From Chloroflexota bacterium (GTDB taxonomy: Bacteria > Chloroflexota > Anaerolineae > J036 > Brachytrichaceae): a stretch of 36,557 bases of DNA. This document shows, piece by piece, positions 26,680 through 34,379 of this stretch (its first letter is position 1; each line of letters begins with the position of its first letter). A program made the translations under genes and the position numbers. The notes under the pieces were generated by a model that saw only the letters and a list, made by a program, of their open reading frames with translations, made no database searches and was not told the origin of the DNA. Location: positions 1 to 36,557 of the forward strand of contig JAJYKL010000040.1 in assembly GCA_021788625.1 (NCBI GenBank), given 5' to 3'.

Positions 26680-27150
26680 TTAGTCCAACAAGCTGACTGG
26701 ACCGTCGTCAGGTGGCTGCTGTGCTTTTAAAACACGCCAGTCGCCGTGATCTCGTTCCGCAAAAATGCTCAGTACAGAAGCATGTCCGGCGTCAAGAACG
26801 GGCATCAAATCTGGGGCAAGTGTATTTTTAGGGTAAGCGTCTCGCCAATCTGGTTCAGGAGCGAAGACTACCTGCACCTGTACGTGTAGAAGATCTCCGG
26901 AAATGACGTCCAATCTACGAGCAACATGTGGGACGCGACTACTAACAGGCAATGCCCGACGAGCTGAGAGGCCCAGACCACGATGCTGCCAATTCATGAT
27001 GACCCACCCAGGCAGGTTGGCACCCGTGAGCTGGGACATTTCAACTTCGCTATTCCATAACTTGATTAGAATATGGTAATTAGCACTTATGGGGTCCGGT
27101 TGCCGGTGCAGCCACTGATTGACTGCCGCGTCGAAATGTTCAGCGTCCAT
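26680..27150 (-). CDS. Hypothetical protein
   Basis: The 156-residue product is not recognised. It appears soluble and mixed alpha/beta: an N-terminal helical part (AEHFDAAVNQWLHRQ), strands around WVIMNWQHRGLGLS and VQVQVVFAPE, and a proline- and aspartate-rich tail. The ATG at 27150 has no ribosome site, and a long palindromic element (27173-27243) lies immediately upstream, so the start or even expression is uncertain. It is separated from the next gene downstream by 129 bases and from the PLP gene by 108. No cysteine pair, P-loop or other motif is visible. Length and undisturbed frame between two same-strand genes favour a real gene. Confidence 0.55.
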   Translation of the reverse strand: MDAEHFDAAVNQWLHRQPDPISANYHILIKLWNSEVEMSQLTGANLPGWVIMNWQHRGLGLSARRALPVSSRVPHVARRLDVISGDLLHVQVQVVFAPEPDWRDAYPKNTLAPDLMPVLDAGHASVLSIFAERDHGDWRVLKAQQPPDDGPVSLLD

Positions 27151-27172
27151 TGATTCTGAATGTCTTTTGCTT

Positions 27173-27243
27173 AGAACCTATCCCGACAGGCGCCCAGATG
27201 TCTGACTTCTCTGAGAAGGCAGACATCTACTGGGATAGGCTCT
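27173..27243. repeat. Composite palindromic element, REP/MITE-like
   Basis: Three nested stems are stacked in 71 bases. The outer stem is CCTATCCC (27177-27184) with GGGATAGG (27232-27239), extended by AGA/TCT after one mismatch. The middle stem is AGATGTCTG (27196-27204) with CAGACATCT (27220-27228). The tip is CTTCT (27206-27210) with AGAAG (27214-27218) and a 3-base loop. No T-run follows on either strand. It lies 15 bases after the PLP gene stop. The tip resembles short palindromes I associate with repeats in Chloroflexota genomes, which I cannot verify here. Confidence 0.6.
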
Positions 27244-27258
27244 TGATGACCTGTCGAA

Positions 27259-28683
27259 TTACAACCTGGTATTCCTTATTTTTCCATCGATCTCTTCGAT
27301 TCGAGCCTGCTGCGCCAGCCACCATTCCGGGTCTAGTTGAGCATTCAGTTCATTTACTGTCTTGCCCTGCTGCTCAACCCACGTGTAGTACTTCAGGTTA
27401 TGCCATTGCCGGCGATGATTTGGCGTGCCGTCTAGATACCAGTCTGTCTTCTGGTTGCGCAGTATGCCCTCAATTCGAATCTTACTCTCGCATGTGTCCA
27501 GCTTCCCATATCGTAAATCAGCCTCGGCCATGGTGGAGCGATAGCGCTCGATATTATCCGTAGCGGGAATAACAATCACATCGCGACTGCCCAGTCTGTA
27601 AAACTTGGCTGTTTTGATCGCACCTATCAGGTTGCAGGCGCCGCTAATACCGAAGCTGCGGGCGATCGCGTTAACCGTCTCATGCGATACGCCATAGTTC
27701 CGGTTGATCAGGTCGCTGCCTGTTGGATCAGTGAGCACCTGGCAGATTTTCACTGCCTCCTGATCGTCTACACAGGCAAGTCCGTCCATGTTGGTGACAT
27801 GGTGGATCCATGTCACGTGTTTATCGCCGATGCCCTGGATGTCGTGCATGCCGTAGCCGTTGTTATATAGGGTGGGGCATTGCACAGGTTCCAGACCTAC
27901 CACCTTGCAGTCAGGGAAAATCTGTTTCACTCGATCGCCTGCACCGATGTTACCGGCGCTACCCATAGCCGAGCAATACGCTGCAATACCGCGTGTGCCC
28001 AACGTGGCGCTCAGTTCCTTCTCCAGTTCGATCACTGTATTACCCGTGACATAGTAGTGGAAGCGATAGTTTCCCATCTCGGCGAACTGGTTCATGATAC
28101 GAATTCGGTCGGGCTGCTCATGAGCCAAGTGATTGCATTCGTCGTAGATTTCTTTAACATTCGACTCGCTACCCGTTGTCTTGATGATGCGGGCACCGTA
28201 ACATTCGATCAATCGAAAGCGCTCCTGGCTCATGCCGGCGGGCAATATCACTGTGGTGTCAAAACCCGCTCGCCGGCCTACCCAGGCGCCGCCAATGCCG
28301 TAATTACCCGTACTGGGAAACACCAGCGTATGCCGCCGCGGGTCCAGTAATCCATCCACATACTTTTCAATCACGCATGAGTAAGCCGCTCCCACCTTAT
28401 GGCTGCCAGTGGGGAAGTCCTTCGCGATGAGTACAACGATCTCTGCGTCCACACCTGTGAGTGAGTGTGGCATGACCAGGTAGTTGAGCTGGCAATGTCC
28501 AGATGCATCCCGATCTGGCTTGAGCCAGTTAATGTTGTACAGGTTGATTGAGTCGAGTGGATCCTCAGTACGTGCCTGGCTGGCACGCGCTCGGATGGCT
28601 GGATCCACTTTATCGGGATGCAGCATCTCTTCAAAAGTCGGCCACAATATCTTGGTGTATTCGTCACTGGTGTTTACAGGCAT
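27259..28683 (-). CDS. Fold-type II PLP-dependent enzyme (cysteine/threonine synthase-like)
   Basis: The 474-residue product belongs to the tryptophan-synthase-beta superfamily, which does beta-replacement or elimination on amino acids. The PLP lysine is probably K96 in DFPTGSHKVGAAYS, the substrate/cofactor loop is STGNYG (124-129), and the phosphate-binding glycine segment is SAMGSAGNIGAGD near residue 240-252. It is longer than cysteine synthase (~310), with an N-terminal extension of ~85 residues and a C-terminal extension of ~80 (TDWYLDGTPNHRRQWHNLKYY). The relevant reaction cannot be deduced. It begins three bases after the MBL-fold gene stop, so the two are an operon. In position it resembles PLP lyases near ssnA in other bacteria, but it is not recognisably YgeX. 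Confidence 0.87.
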   Translation of the reverse strand: MPVNTSDEYTKILWPTFEEMLHPDKVDPAIRARASQARTEDPLDSINLYNINWLKPDRDASGHCQLNYLVMPHSLTGVDAEIVVLIAKDFPTGSHKVGAAYSCVIEKYVDGLLDPRRHTLVFPSTGNYGIGGAWVGRRAGFDTTVILPAGMSQERFRLIECYGARIIKTTGSESNVKEIYDECNHLAHEQPDRIRIMNQFAEMGNYRFHYYVTGNTVIELEKELSATLGTRGIAAYCSAMGSAGNIGAGDRVKQIFPDCKVVGLEPVQCPTLYNNGYGMHDIQGIGDKHVTWIHHVTNMDGLACVDDQEAVKICQVLTDPTGSDLINRNYGVSHETVNAIARSFGISGACNLIGAIKTAKFYRLGSRDVIVIPATDNIERYRSTMAEADLRYGKLDTCESKIRIEGILRNQKTDWYLDGTPNHRRQWHNLKYYTWVEQQGKTVNELNAQLDPEWWLAQQARIEEIDGKIRNTRL

Positions 28684-28686
28684 GGA

Positions 28687-29481
28687 TCATTCAAATGAGA
28701 AGAGGGTGCCTGGAACGGGCACGCTAACCTGGCCGCCATACTCCCGTTTCGCTTCTTCCAGAAATATATTCTCTTTTCCCTGGTACATAACGTCCAGGTG
28801 TACAAGCGCAAGATGTTTTACACCTGCCATGGCAGCATGGCGTGCCGCCCACTGGGCTGTACTGTGGCCGGCCTTACCATTCGCCGCTTCCGGGTTCAGT
28901 GTGGCAGAGTAGGTGGAGTCATGCACCAGCAGGTCAGCATTCTGTGCCAGGTCCATAACTGCGTTCGTGGGCATGGTATCACCCGTGAAGGCGAATGAAT
29001 GTCCATCAATTTCAAAACGCACCCCCAGCACGGGTGCAAAAGCATGATGCACCATCGGAATGGCACGTAATGTAATGCCAGGAGTGAGTGAAATGCGAGT
29101 ATCGGCTTGAGGGAGGGAAATACGTTGCGGAGCCAACTTGCCCGCATCGTCGATCCCGAACGCCGCTGCGACCAACTGTTCCAAAGTCTGCCAGGTCACT
29201 TCGCTGGCGATGACGGTCGGCTGTTTCGCATCCAGTGGTGCAGCATTGGACCACCACAATGTTAACATCGGGTAACCTAATGTGTGATCACCGTGACGGT
29301 GTGTAAAGAACAGATGCGTGATGGCGCCGGGCGAAAGATTCACGGAAGCCAGCTGTTGCAAGATAGCCGGTCCACAGTCGATCAGGACACAGGCATCGCT
29401 GGTCCGCAAAATGTATGAAGCATTGGTTTGCCCTGAAGCTGGCAACGCTGCGCCTACTCCCAGGAACAGTACTTCGATCAT
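28687..29481 (-). CDS. MBL-fold metallo-hydrolase, RNase Z/arylsulfatase-like
   Basis: The 264-residue cytoplasmic hydrolase has the metal motif HRHGDH (61-66), a variant of the usual HxHxDH. It also has VHHAFAPVLGVRFEIDGHSFAFTGDT (second-site His and the Asp of TGDT) and LVHDSTYS, where RNase Z-like proteins carry their later metal ligands. The N-terminus IEVLFLGVGAALPASGQTNASYIL is the standard RNase Z-type start. It lacks the tRNA-binding flexible arm, so a small-molecule phosphodiester or ester substrate seems more likely than tRNA. AAAGAGG lies five bases before the ATG. It leads the - strand cluster and is coupled to the PLP gene downstream. Confidence 0.88.
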   Translation of the reverse strand: MIEVLFLGVGAALPASGQTNASYILRTSDACVLIDCGPAILQQLASVNLSPGAITHLFFTHRHGDHTLGYPMLTLWWSNAAPLDAKQPTVIASEVTWQTLEQLVAAAFGIDDAGKLAPQRISLPQADTRISLTPGITLRAIPMVHHAFAPVLGVRFEIDGHSFAFTGDTMPTNAVMDLAQNADLLVHDSTYSATLNPEAANGKAGHSTAQWAARHAAMAGVKHLALVHLDVMYQGKENIFLEEAKREYGGQVSVPVPGTLFSFE

Positions 29482-29605
29482 ACATACCTCTTTGACGATT
29501 GTAGCAGGCTGGTTGCCTGCACGTGTTGGTTAAAATAGGCTCCGGATCATAGATTTCTGATTGTGTGTACTTGTACAGTTAGTCATGTGACTCAAGTTGT
29601 TACGT

Positions 29606-30931
29606 ATGGATACAGTTTACGTTCTAGGGCACAAGAACCCGGATACTGACACGATCGCTTCAGCCATTGGATATGCCTGGCTTCGACGCGAGCGAGATGG
29701 TGAAAATGCCGTTGCTGCACGCGCTGGTTCGGTGAATCCACAGACCTCGTTTGCGCTGCACCGATTTCGTTCTGAAATGCCAGTCCTGCTGGAGGACGCT
29801 TCGCCTCGATTTAGCTCCATCGCACATCAGGTTCATTGGCTTTTTCCTTCCAGCCCCCTGTCCGAAGCCTGGCGACTCTCAGCCGAATCGTCGCGTGCCG
29901 TACCAGTGGTGGATGCCGATAAACGTCCGATTGGGATGGTGACCGGCCTGTCGGTATTTCGTTACCTCTCAAGGCATCTGGATATGCAGGATGCGCCTTT
30001 TCGTACACTCATAGGCGTTCCATGCGGCGAGGCCTGTGATATCGACGTACCTCTTTTCAAAGTATACGACCGGGTTAGTGACTACCTGACCGATATTCTG
30101 CACACCGAGCGAGACGACTTTTGGGTTGTCAGTTCTGAAGGAATGTACGTTGGGACTTGCACCCGCGCAGATATGTTGCACCCCCCGCGCATGCAACTTA
30201 TTCTGGTGGACCACAACGAAGCCTCACAGGCCGTTAGTGGGCTTGCCGAGGCTGATGTGCTCGAAGTGCTGGATCATCACCGGCTGGCAACCATCAACAC
30301 GACCATCCCCATAGCATTCCATGTCGACACGGTAGGTAGTTGCTCCACTTTGGTGGCCGAACGAATCCGCACGGCCCGTCTGACTCCTCCACCCACGGTG
30401 GCAGGCATGCTGTTATCTGGGCTGGTAGCCGACACACTGCTATATCGCTCGCCAACTACCACCTCGCGCGATCGCACAGCGGGCACGTGGCTATCATGGA
30501 TGACATTTGGTGTCGATCAGGCTGAAACTGGCCTTCAGGAGTATGGACAACAGCTTCTGCATGCTGGTGCTGACCTGACAGGACGTTCAGCTACCGACAT
30601 CGTGAGCGCCGACCTTAAGGCGTTCCAATCTGGAACAGTAAGCTTTACCGTATCACAGGTGGAGGTAACCCATTTCCAGGCCTTGACCGAGCAGTTACCC
30701 GAAGTGCACGAGGCACTGAGCACCCTGATGGAGCAACGTAAAAGTGACTTTGCCGTCTTGATGGTGACCGATATCGTCCAGAACAATAGTTTATTGATTG
30801 GGGTGGGCAACCATCGCTACCTGGAACGGCTGCCTTTCGCTCGGCGTTATGATGGCGTGTGGGATTTGCCGGGCATCGTATCGCGTAAGAAACAACTCCT
30901 ACCTACCATACTGGGCATGCTGCAGGGTTAA
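29606..30931 (+). CDS. Manganese-dependent (family II) inorganic pyrophosphatase with CBS pair
   Basis: Hydrolyses pyrophosphate to phosphate in the cytoplasm. From the ATG at 29606 (a TTG at 29597 would add three residues) the product is 441 residues. The DHH domain has GHKNPDTDT (8-16; H9, D13, D15), VDHNEAS (201-207) and LDHH (222-225). Two CBS modules, at about 76-125 and 145-193, are inserted in the DHH domain. The C-terminal DHHA2 domain ends with SRKKQLLP. In CBS pyrophosphatases adenine nucleotides regulate activity through the inserted modules; the length leaves no room for the DRTGG domain seen in longer forms. No strong ribosome site is visible. It diverges from the MBL gene across 124 bases. 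Confidence 0.93.
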   Translation: MDTVYVLGHKNPDTDTIASAIGYAWLRRERDGENAVAARAGSVNPQTSFALHRFRSEMPVLLEDASPRFSSIAHQVHWLFPSSPLSEAWRLSAESSRAVPVVDADKRPIGMVTGLSVFRYLSRHLDMQDAPFRTLIGVPCGEACDIDVPLFKVYDRVSDYLTDILHTERDDFWVVSSEGMYVGTCTRADMLHPPRMQLILVDHNEASQAVSGLAEADVLEVLDHHRLATINTTIPIAFHVDTVGSCSTLVAERIRTARLTPPPTVAGMLLSGLVADTLLYRSPTTTSRDRTAGTWLSWMTFGVDQAETGLQEYGQQLLHAGADLTGRSATDIVSADLKAFQSGTVSFTVSQVEVTHFQALTEQLPEVHEALSTLMEQRKSDFAVLMVTDIVQNNSLLIGVGNHRYLERLPFARRYDGVWDLPGIVSRKKQLLPTILGMLQG

Positions 30932-31007
30932 GTGTGGGGGTGGGGGTTCTTTACCAGCCTACAGACGTGGCGCATATAAATAGAGATGTGATATAAATGG
31001 CATCAAC

Positions 31008-32075
31008 ATGAACATACCTTCGCTGTCACGTATAGGCATGCTCGTGCTTCTGCTAGCATCGTTCCTGTCGCCATATCCTGCGGCTGCACTCGTAGAGCCT
31101 TTTAACCCAACATCCATCATCACAGACGACGAATATAACGATACCTATTCCATGTCCTGCCGCGACATTCAGAATTTCCTGAACGAACGCCCCGGAATTC
31201 TTAAGAGTTCCGTCGTGGACGGCAAGATTGCCTCGCAGATCATCTGCGAAGAGGCTAACCACTTCGGTATAAACCCACGGCTCTTGCTGGTTCTTCTTCA
31301 GAAAGAGCAGGGTCTTTTAACCGATCCGCATCCCACACAATATGCCTTTGACTGGGCTACTGGATGCGCTCCAGGTTATGACGAGGCAAAAGGCTTTAGC
31401 AACCAACTTGAGTGCACAGCGCGCACACTGCGCAAGCGCTTCGACACCGTACCCCTGGGTGCTGTGGTGGATGGTGTGATCCCTGTAAACCGTGCCTCGA
31501 TGGCACTCTACCGTTACAATAACGACCAGGCTGGGAACCAGGAATTCTGGCACATTTGGACACATTATTGGCCTAATAGCGCCGCGACACCTGTACCGGC
31601 GGAAATCCTTGTGGAAGCCAAGTTAATGGAGACCACTCCAGCCGTCATTGACACCTGCCGGAGCGGCTGGTTGCAGGGTACCACGGGGCTAAAAGGCTAT
31701 CACCTGCTCACCCTCAACGCGGCTGGCGTGAGCGACTCGACCAACTCGGCTATCTGGCGACCAAATATCCCGCGCGAGGGCGCTTACCAGGTACTGGTTT
31801 ATATCCCGAACCACCCAGCCTATGCATGGCCGTGCAACGGATTACAGCTATCTGTTGATACCAGCCATGCAACATACATGGTGCATCATCGGGACGGTGT
31901 GACAGCTTATGTGGTTGATCAGGCGCCTTTGAACAATGTGTGGGTGAACATCGGATCGTATTACTTCAGCAGAGGCAATGACGACTACGTACAACTAACC
32001 GATCTGACTGGTGAGCCTTCGATGACCCGGTACGTCAACTTCGATAGTGTAAAGTTCGTGTGGGTTGCTCCATAG
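31008..32075 (+). CDS. Secreted lysozyme-like protein with golvesin-type C-terminal domain
   Basis: The 355-residue product has a signal peptide (hydrophobic ~8-28, ending PAAA). The next part (30-200) carries IITDDEYNDTYSMSCRDIQNFLNERPG, then NHFGINPRLLLVLLQKEQGLL with E100 in the place of a glycosidase acid, and SNQLECTARTLRKRF. This is the lysozyme-superfamily domain I know from secreted actinobacterial proteins, where it ends in wall-binding repeats. The C-terminal ~150 residues (from AEILVEAKLM) have the golvesin/xanthan-lyase-type pattern: YQVLVYIPNH, ATYMVHHRDG, WVNIGSYYFSRGNDDYVQLTD and FDSVKFVW. A role in cleaving or binding peptidoglycan or an extracellular polymer is inferred. No strong ribosome site is seen; the gene is 76 bases after the pyrophosphatase. 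Confidence 0.78.
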   Translation: MNIPSLSRIGMLVLLLASFLSPYPAAALVEPFNPTSIITDDEYNDTYSMSCRDIQNFLNERPGILKSSVVDGKIASQIICEEANHFGINPRLLLVLLQKEQGLLTDPHPTQYAFDWATGCAPGYDEAKGFSNQLECTARTLRKRFDTVPLGAVVDGVIPVNRASMALYRYNNDQAGNQEFWHIWTHYWPNSAATPVPAEILVEAKLMETTPAVIDTCRSGWLQGTTGLKGYHLLTLNAAGVSDSTNSAIWRPNIPREGAYQVLVYIPNHPAYAWPCNGLQLSVDTSHATYMVHHRDGVTAYVVDQAPLNNVWVNIGSYYFSRGNDDYVQLTDLTGEPSMTRYVNFDSVKFVWVAP

Positions 32076-32090
32076 TTGGCTATCTGGAAG

Positions 32091-32104
32091 GCAAAACGCT
32101 TACA
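32091..32104 (+). promoter_or_regulatory. Weak LacI-family-like operator upstream of the GH3 gene
   Basis: GCAAAACGCTTACA matches 12 of 14 positions of the TGNAANCGNTNNCA sugar-regulator consensus, missing the first two. It lies ~60 bases before the GH3 start. The match may be chance. Confidence 0.25.
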
Positions 32105-32162
32105 AAACAGTTCAGTTTTTATTAACCCTACAGTCCATAGGCGCATCTAGCGAGGAGAGGTT

Positions 32163-34292
32163 ATGGGCCTCGATACTTCATCCACTGCACCTGCCTACCT
32201 AAATCCAGACCTACCCGTTGCTACGAGAGTAAAAGACCTTATCTCGCGAATGACGCTGGATGAAAAAGTGGGGCAGATGATGAACTCTGCTCCTGGTATA
32301 TCACGGCTGGGTATACCGCAATACGATTGGTGGAACGAGTGCCTGCATGGTGTGGGCCGTGCTGGAATTGCTACCGTGTTCCCCCAGGCGATCGGAATGG
32401 CAGCGACATGGAATAAGTCATTGCTGCATCGAATTGCTACAACCATCTCAGACGAGGCGCGCGCGAAGCATCACGCTGCACTGCGCAATGGAGTGCACGA
32501 CATATTCACCGGATTGACCTTCTGGTCGCCCAATATCAACCAGTTCCGTGATCCGCGTTGGGGCCGGGGCCAGGAAACCTATGGCGAGGACCCATACCTG
32601 ACAGCACGGTTGGGCGTGGAATTCGTTACAGGTCTGCAAGGTGATGATCCGTATTATCTGAAGCTGGTGGCTACGCCGAAGCACTATGCTGTGCACTCCG
32701 GTCCAGAGGCAGACCGGCACCATTTCGATGCCCGCGTGAGTGAGGTAGATTTACGAGAAACATATCTGCCGGCATTTAAGGCTACCGTTATGGAAGGCAA
32801 AGCTGCATCGATTATGGGTGCCTACAATCGTACCAACGGTGAACCATGCAATGCCAGCCCAACGCTGCTACAAAAAATCCTGCGCGATGAGTGGGGATTC
32901 GACGGCTATGTCGTCTCAGATTGCGGCGCCATCACCGATATTTACCTCGATCATCATGTAGTGAAAACGCCAGAGGAGGCGTGCGCTATCTCTGTTAAGG
33001 CTGGTTGTGACCTGGAGTGCGGCGCAACATACCGCGCGCTGGCAAATGCCGTACAAAGTGGCCTAATTGACGAAGCTACACTGGATAGGAGTTTGCAGCG
33101 CTTATTCACAGCCCGCATGCTGTTGGGGATGTTTGACCCACCCGAGCGGGTACGTTATGCGCATATATCAATTGAGGTGAACGACTGCGAAGAGCACAGA
33201 CAATTGGCACTGCAGGCTGCGCATGAGTCGATTGTGCTGCTAAAAAACCAGCAGGGCTTTCTTCCTGCCGACAAGTTAAAGTATAAACGCGTGGCTGTCA
33301 TTGGTCCAAACGGAAATGACCCTAATGTCCTGCTGGGAAATTACAATGGAACCCCATCCCGGTCCTATACACCACTGGACGGCATGCGGGCAGCATTGCC
33401 GGACGCGCAGGTTACCTACTCAAAAGGATGCACAATCGCCGGAAAGTCCCGCGAGGGCTTCAGTGAGGCAGTGCTGGCAGCAAAGGCGGCAGACCTTGCG
33501 GTCGTTTGTCTGGGACTTTCACAACAAATGGAAGGAGAAGAAGGGCAGGAGGAAGGTGTACAAGGTGGAATGCACAGCTATGGCGATCGCATAAACCTGG
33601 ATCTTCCCGGCGCGCAAGAGGAGTTGCTGAAGGCTATACACGCCACGGGCACGCCTGTCGTTTTGGTGTTACTCAACGGCAGTGCGCTGGCTGTCAACTG
33701 GGCAGCGCTGCATGTTCCAGCCATCCTGGAGGCGTGGTACCCAGGCCAGGCTGGAGGTATCGCGATAGCAGACGTTATATTCGGTGATTACAATCCTGCT
33801 GGTCGTTTACCCGTAACATTCTACAAATCTGTGGATCAATTGCCGCCATTCGAAGAATATTCGATGGCCAATCGCACTTACCGATATTTCACAGATGAAC
33901 CACTTTACCCCTTCGGATTTGGGTTAAGTTACACAACTTTTGCCTATTCAGACCTGAGGCTGGACAGCGCCAAAATTAAGGCTGGAGAGAACCTGGCAGC
34001 GCGAGTGGACATCCAAAACACAGGACAGCGACCCGGTGATGAAGTGGTTCAGCTGTATGTAACTGATCGCGAAGGTACCACTCCACGTCCTCAACGCTTT
34101 CTGGCTGGATTTGAGCGAATTCATTTGCAACCAAGCGAGAAAAGGACGATTAACTTTACTGTTCTACCAGAGCAGTTGTCGATGGTCAACGATCGTGGGC
34201 AGTGGGTGGTGGAACCGGGTGAGTTCATTTTGTCGGTGGGTAGTGGTCAAGTCGGTGAGTTATACGCCGGGTTCACTGTCAACCATGCCTGA
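32163..34292 (+). CDS. Glycoside hydrolase family 3 (beta-glucosidase/beta-xylosidase)
   Basis: A 709-residue cytoplasmic enzyme (no signal peptide) that removes terminal beta-linked glucose or xylose. The N-terminal barrel holds GWDWWNECLHGV-like YDWWNECLHGVGRAG (~54-68), FTFWSPNINQFRDPRWGRGQETYGEDP-like sequence (~118-145), KHYAVHSG and the nucleophile D253 in VVSDCGAI. The alpha/beta sandwich follows (~350-570), with EGEEGQEEG supplying the likely acid/base glutamate. It ends with a fibronectin-III-like domain (~600-705; PGDEVVQLYV, RFLAGFERI). The WNE-HG and acidic EGE patterns favour the beta-xylosidase/plant-type subgroup. GAGGAGAGG precedes the ATG by three bases. It may share regulation with the GH2 gene, but they are not in one operon. 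Confidence 0.93.
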   Translation: MGLDTSSTAPAYLNPDLPVATRVKDLISRMTLDEKVGQMMNSAPGISRLGIPQYDWWNECLHGVGRAGIATVFPQAIGMAATWNKSLLHRIATTISDEARAKHHAALRNGVHDIFTGLTFWSPNINQFRDPRWGRGQETYGEDPYLTARLGVEFVTGLQGDDPYYLKLVATPKHYAVHSGPEADRHHFDARVSEVDLRETYLPAFKATVMEGKAASIMGAYNRTNGEPCNASPTLLQKILRDEWGFDGYVVSDCGAITDIYLDHHVVKTPEEACAISVKAGCDLECGATYRALANAVQSGLIDEATLDRSLQRLFTARMLLGMFDPPERVRYAHISIEVNDCEEHRQLALQAAHESIVLLKNQQGFLPADKLKYKRVAVIGPNGNDPNVLLGNYNGTPSRSYTPLDGMRAALPDAQVTYSKGCTIAGKSREGFSEAVLAAKAADLAVVCLGLSQQMEGEEGQEEGVQGGMHSYGDRINLDLPGAQEELLKAIHATGTPVVLVLLNGSALAVNWAALHVPAILEAWYPGQAGGIAIADVIFGDYNPAGRLPVTFYKSVDQLPPFEEYSMANRTYRYFTDEPLYPFGFGLSYTTFAYSDLRLDSAKIKAGENLAARVDIQNTGQRPGDEVVQLYVTDREGTTPRPQRFLAGFERIHLQPSEKRTINFTVLPEQLSMVNDRGQWVVEPGEFILSVGSGQVGELYAGFTVNHA

Positions 34293-34379
34293 TGCGCCCA
34301 TCATATCTGGCATGAACCTGGCCGTCGCTTGGTGCGCGTGCACGCCACTGGGGTTTCTGTCAACTAATGGGTAGCGCAA

